A stretch of DNA of 64,000 nt, from NCBI RefSeq assembly GCF_945901735.1, contig NZ_CAMDLM010000001.1, positions 177,893 through 241,892 of the forward strand. Direction: 5' to 3'. This DNA is from Limnohabitans sp. Rim8. GTDB lineage: Bacteria; Pseudomonadota; Gammaproteobacteria; Burkholderiales; Burkholderiaceae_C. Shown piece after piece: positions 63,640 to 64,000 of this stretch (the stretch's first letter is position 1; each line of letters starts with the position of its first letter). Both the position numbers and the translations under genes were made by a program. A model generated the notes under the pieces. It was not told where the DNA came from and did no database searches. It was given only the letters and a program-made list of their open reading frames with translations.

Positions 63640-64000
63640 GTTCGGTGTGACAGCTTTGGGTGAGGGGTGATTGTCCGCTATTGGGCGGCTTGATTTTGGC
63701 GGGTGTGGTGTGGTTGGGTGTCGCTCAGGATTGGCAGGTGTGGTGTGGGTGGGTGAGGGCGGACACAGGGTTCCTCATACGGCGGGGGTACGCCCAAATC
63801 GTCACCCTGGACCCGCCCTCACCCACCCACACAAGACCATGGACAGCGCGGCTAACGCCCTCACGGCCAGCGTTTATTGCCAACAAGGACATTTGTCACT
63901 GTCAGCAAGGAATGCGTTCACCACCAGCAAGACTGACAACCACCACCAGCGTTTGGAAGGGGGCGGCGGCGGGCGACGATTTCTGTGTACCCGCAGTATG
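63640..64000. other. gene-free spacer with long inverted repeat and direct repeats
   Basis: No convincing gene lies in this 361-base stretch at the right edge. It contains GT-rich direct repeats (63698-63720 and 63733-63755, 23 bases each with two mismatches) and a perfect 20-base inverted repeat listed separately. An open frame from ATG 63839 to the end of the window (no stop) has low-complexity content and is not called. Confidence 0.6.
63743..63832. repeat. perfect 20-base inverted repeat with a 50-base loop
   Basis: The arm at 63743-63762 (GTGTGGGTGGG then TGAGGGCGG) is exactly the reverse complement of 63813-63832, and an AGGGT match continues inside. It sits about 100 bases upstream of the recQ start; on either strand it could form a stable hairpin. 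Confidence 0.8.

Noticed and set aside
63839..64000. Open frame from ATG to the right edge of the window
   Set aside because: It has a low-complexity Gly-rich part, no recognisable motif and no ribosome site, so it is not called although it could be the start of a gene outside the window.

Overview
The window is GC-rich chromosomal DNA with dense, mostly short operons, and it looks like a betaproteobacterium of the order Burkholderiales, most likely Comamonadaceae (a freshwater Limnohabitans- or Rhodoferax-like organism would fit). This is inferred from four Bug-type (TctC-like) periplasmic binding proteins without adjacent transporter membrane subunits, several CaiB/BaiF CoA-transferases, GTP-type PEP carboxykinase, soxXYZA, many LysR regulators and DUF1302/DUF3297/DUF502 proteins. 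I see no rRNA, tRNA, CRISPR array, prophage or complete insertion sequence.

Layout. 1-3515: the 3' part of a CoA-transferase gene, then an MmgE/PrpD protein and a CitE-like CoA-ester lyase, probably one organic-acid catabolic unit. 3632-7807: a D,D-carboxypeptidase, a LysR regulator, a 3-hydroxyisobutyrate dehydrogenase-type oxidoreductase and a Bug protein. 7989-8097 is a decayed copy of the 3' end of acuI. 8254-11536: a four-gene signalling operon (SiaB-like kinase, SiaC-like phosphoprotein, class III nucleotide cyclase, PP2C/SpoIIE phosphatase), which resembles the Sia network but has a class III cyclase where the Pseudomonas aeruginosa system has a diguanylate cyclase. 11669-16006: acuI, an EamA transporter, phoD and a TetR regulator. 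16009-20049: TauD dioxygenase, Bug and amidohydrolase genes followed by a LysR gene broken by a nonsense codon. 20217-20714: a universal stress protein gene, also broken by an in-frame TAA, with an FNR/Anr-like site upstream. 20760-24253: phosphoesterase, LysR, an orphan membrane protein and an EamA transporter. 24348-29155: pckG diverging from modABC, with a large hairpin in the pckG leader.

29233-43366 holds mostly single metabolic genes: a PaaI-like thioesterase, a class V aminotransferase, a DadA-like oxidase, a YebC-family protein, a hydrolase carrying the complete catalytic set of fluoroacetate dehalogenase, metY, an MFS transporter, a TPR-methyltransferase and an Hsp70-like protein. 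43654-48967: a DUF1302 protein, a short H-NS-like protein divergent from a 7TM histidine kinase and its response regulator, and DUF3297. 48983-54282: an aconitase-family protein with swapped domain order, divergent from an HMG-CoA lyase, CoA-transferase and Bug operon. 54587-55663: 4-hydroxyphenylpyruvate dioxygenase. 55693-56884: an AT-rich patch with an orphan secreted protein and a toxin-antitoxin pair. 57043-61755: one tightly coupled operon joining a two-subunit molybdenum hydroxylase to soxXYZA, without soxB or soxCD in view. 61756-63639: recQ.

Nine copies of a short imperfect palindrome lie in four intergenic regions and form a dispersed REP-like repeat family. The main candidates for new biology are the Sia-like module built around a class III cyclase and the molybdenum-hydroxylase/SoxXYZA operon with its unusual SoxY C-terminus.
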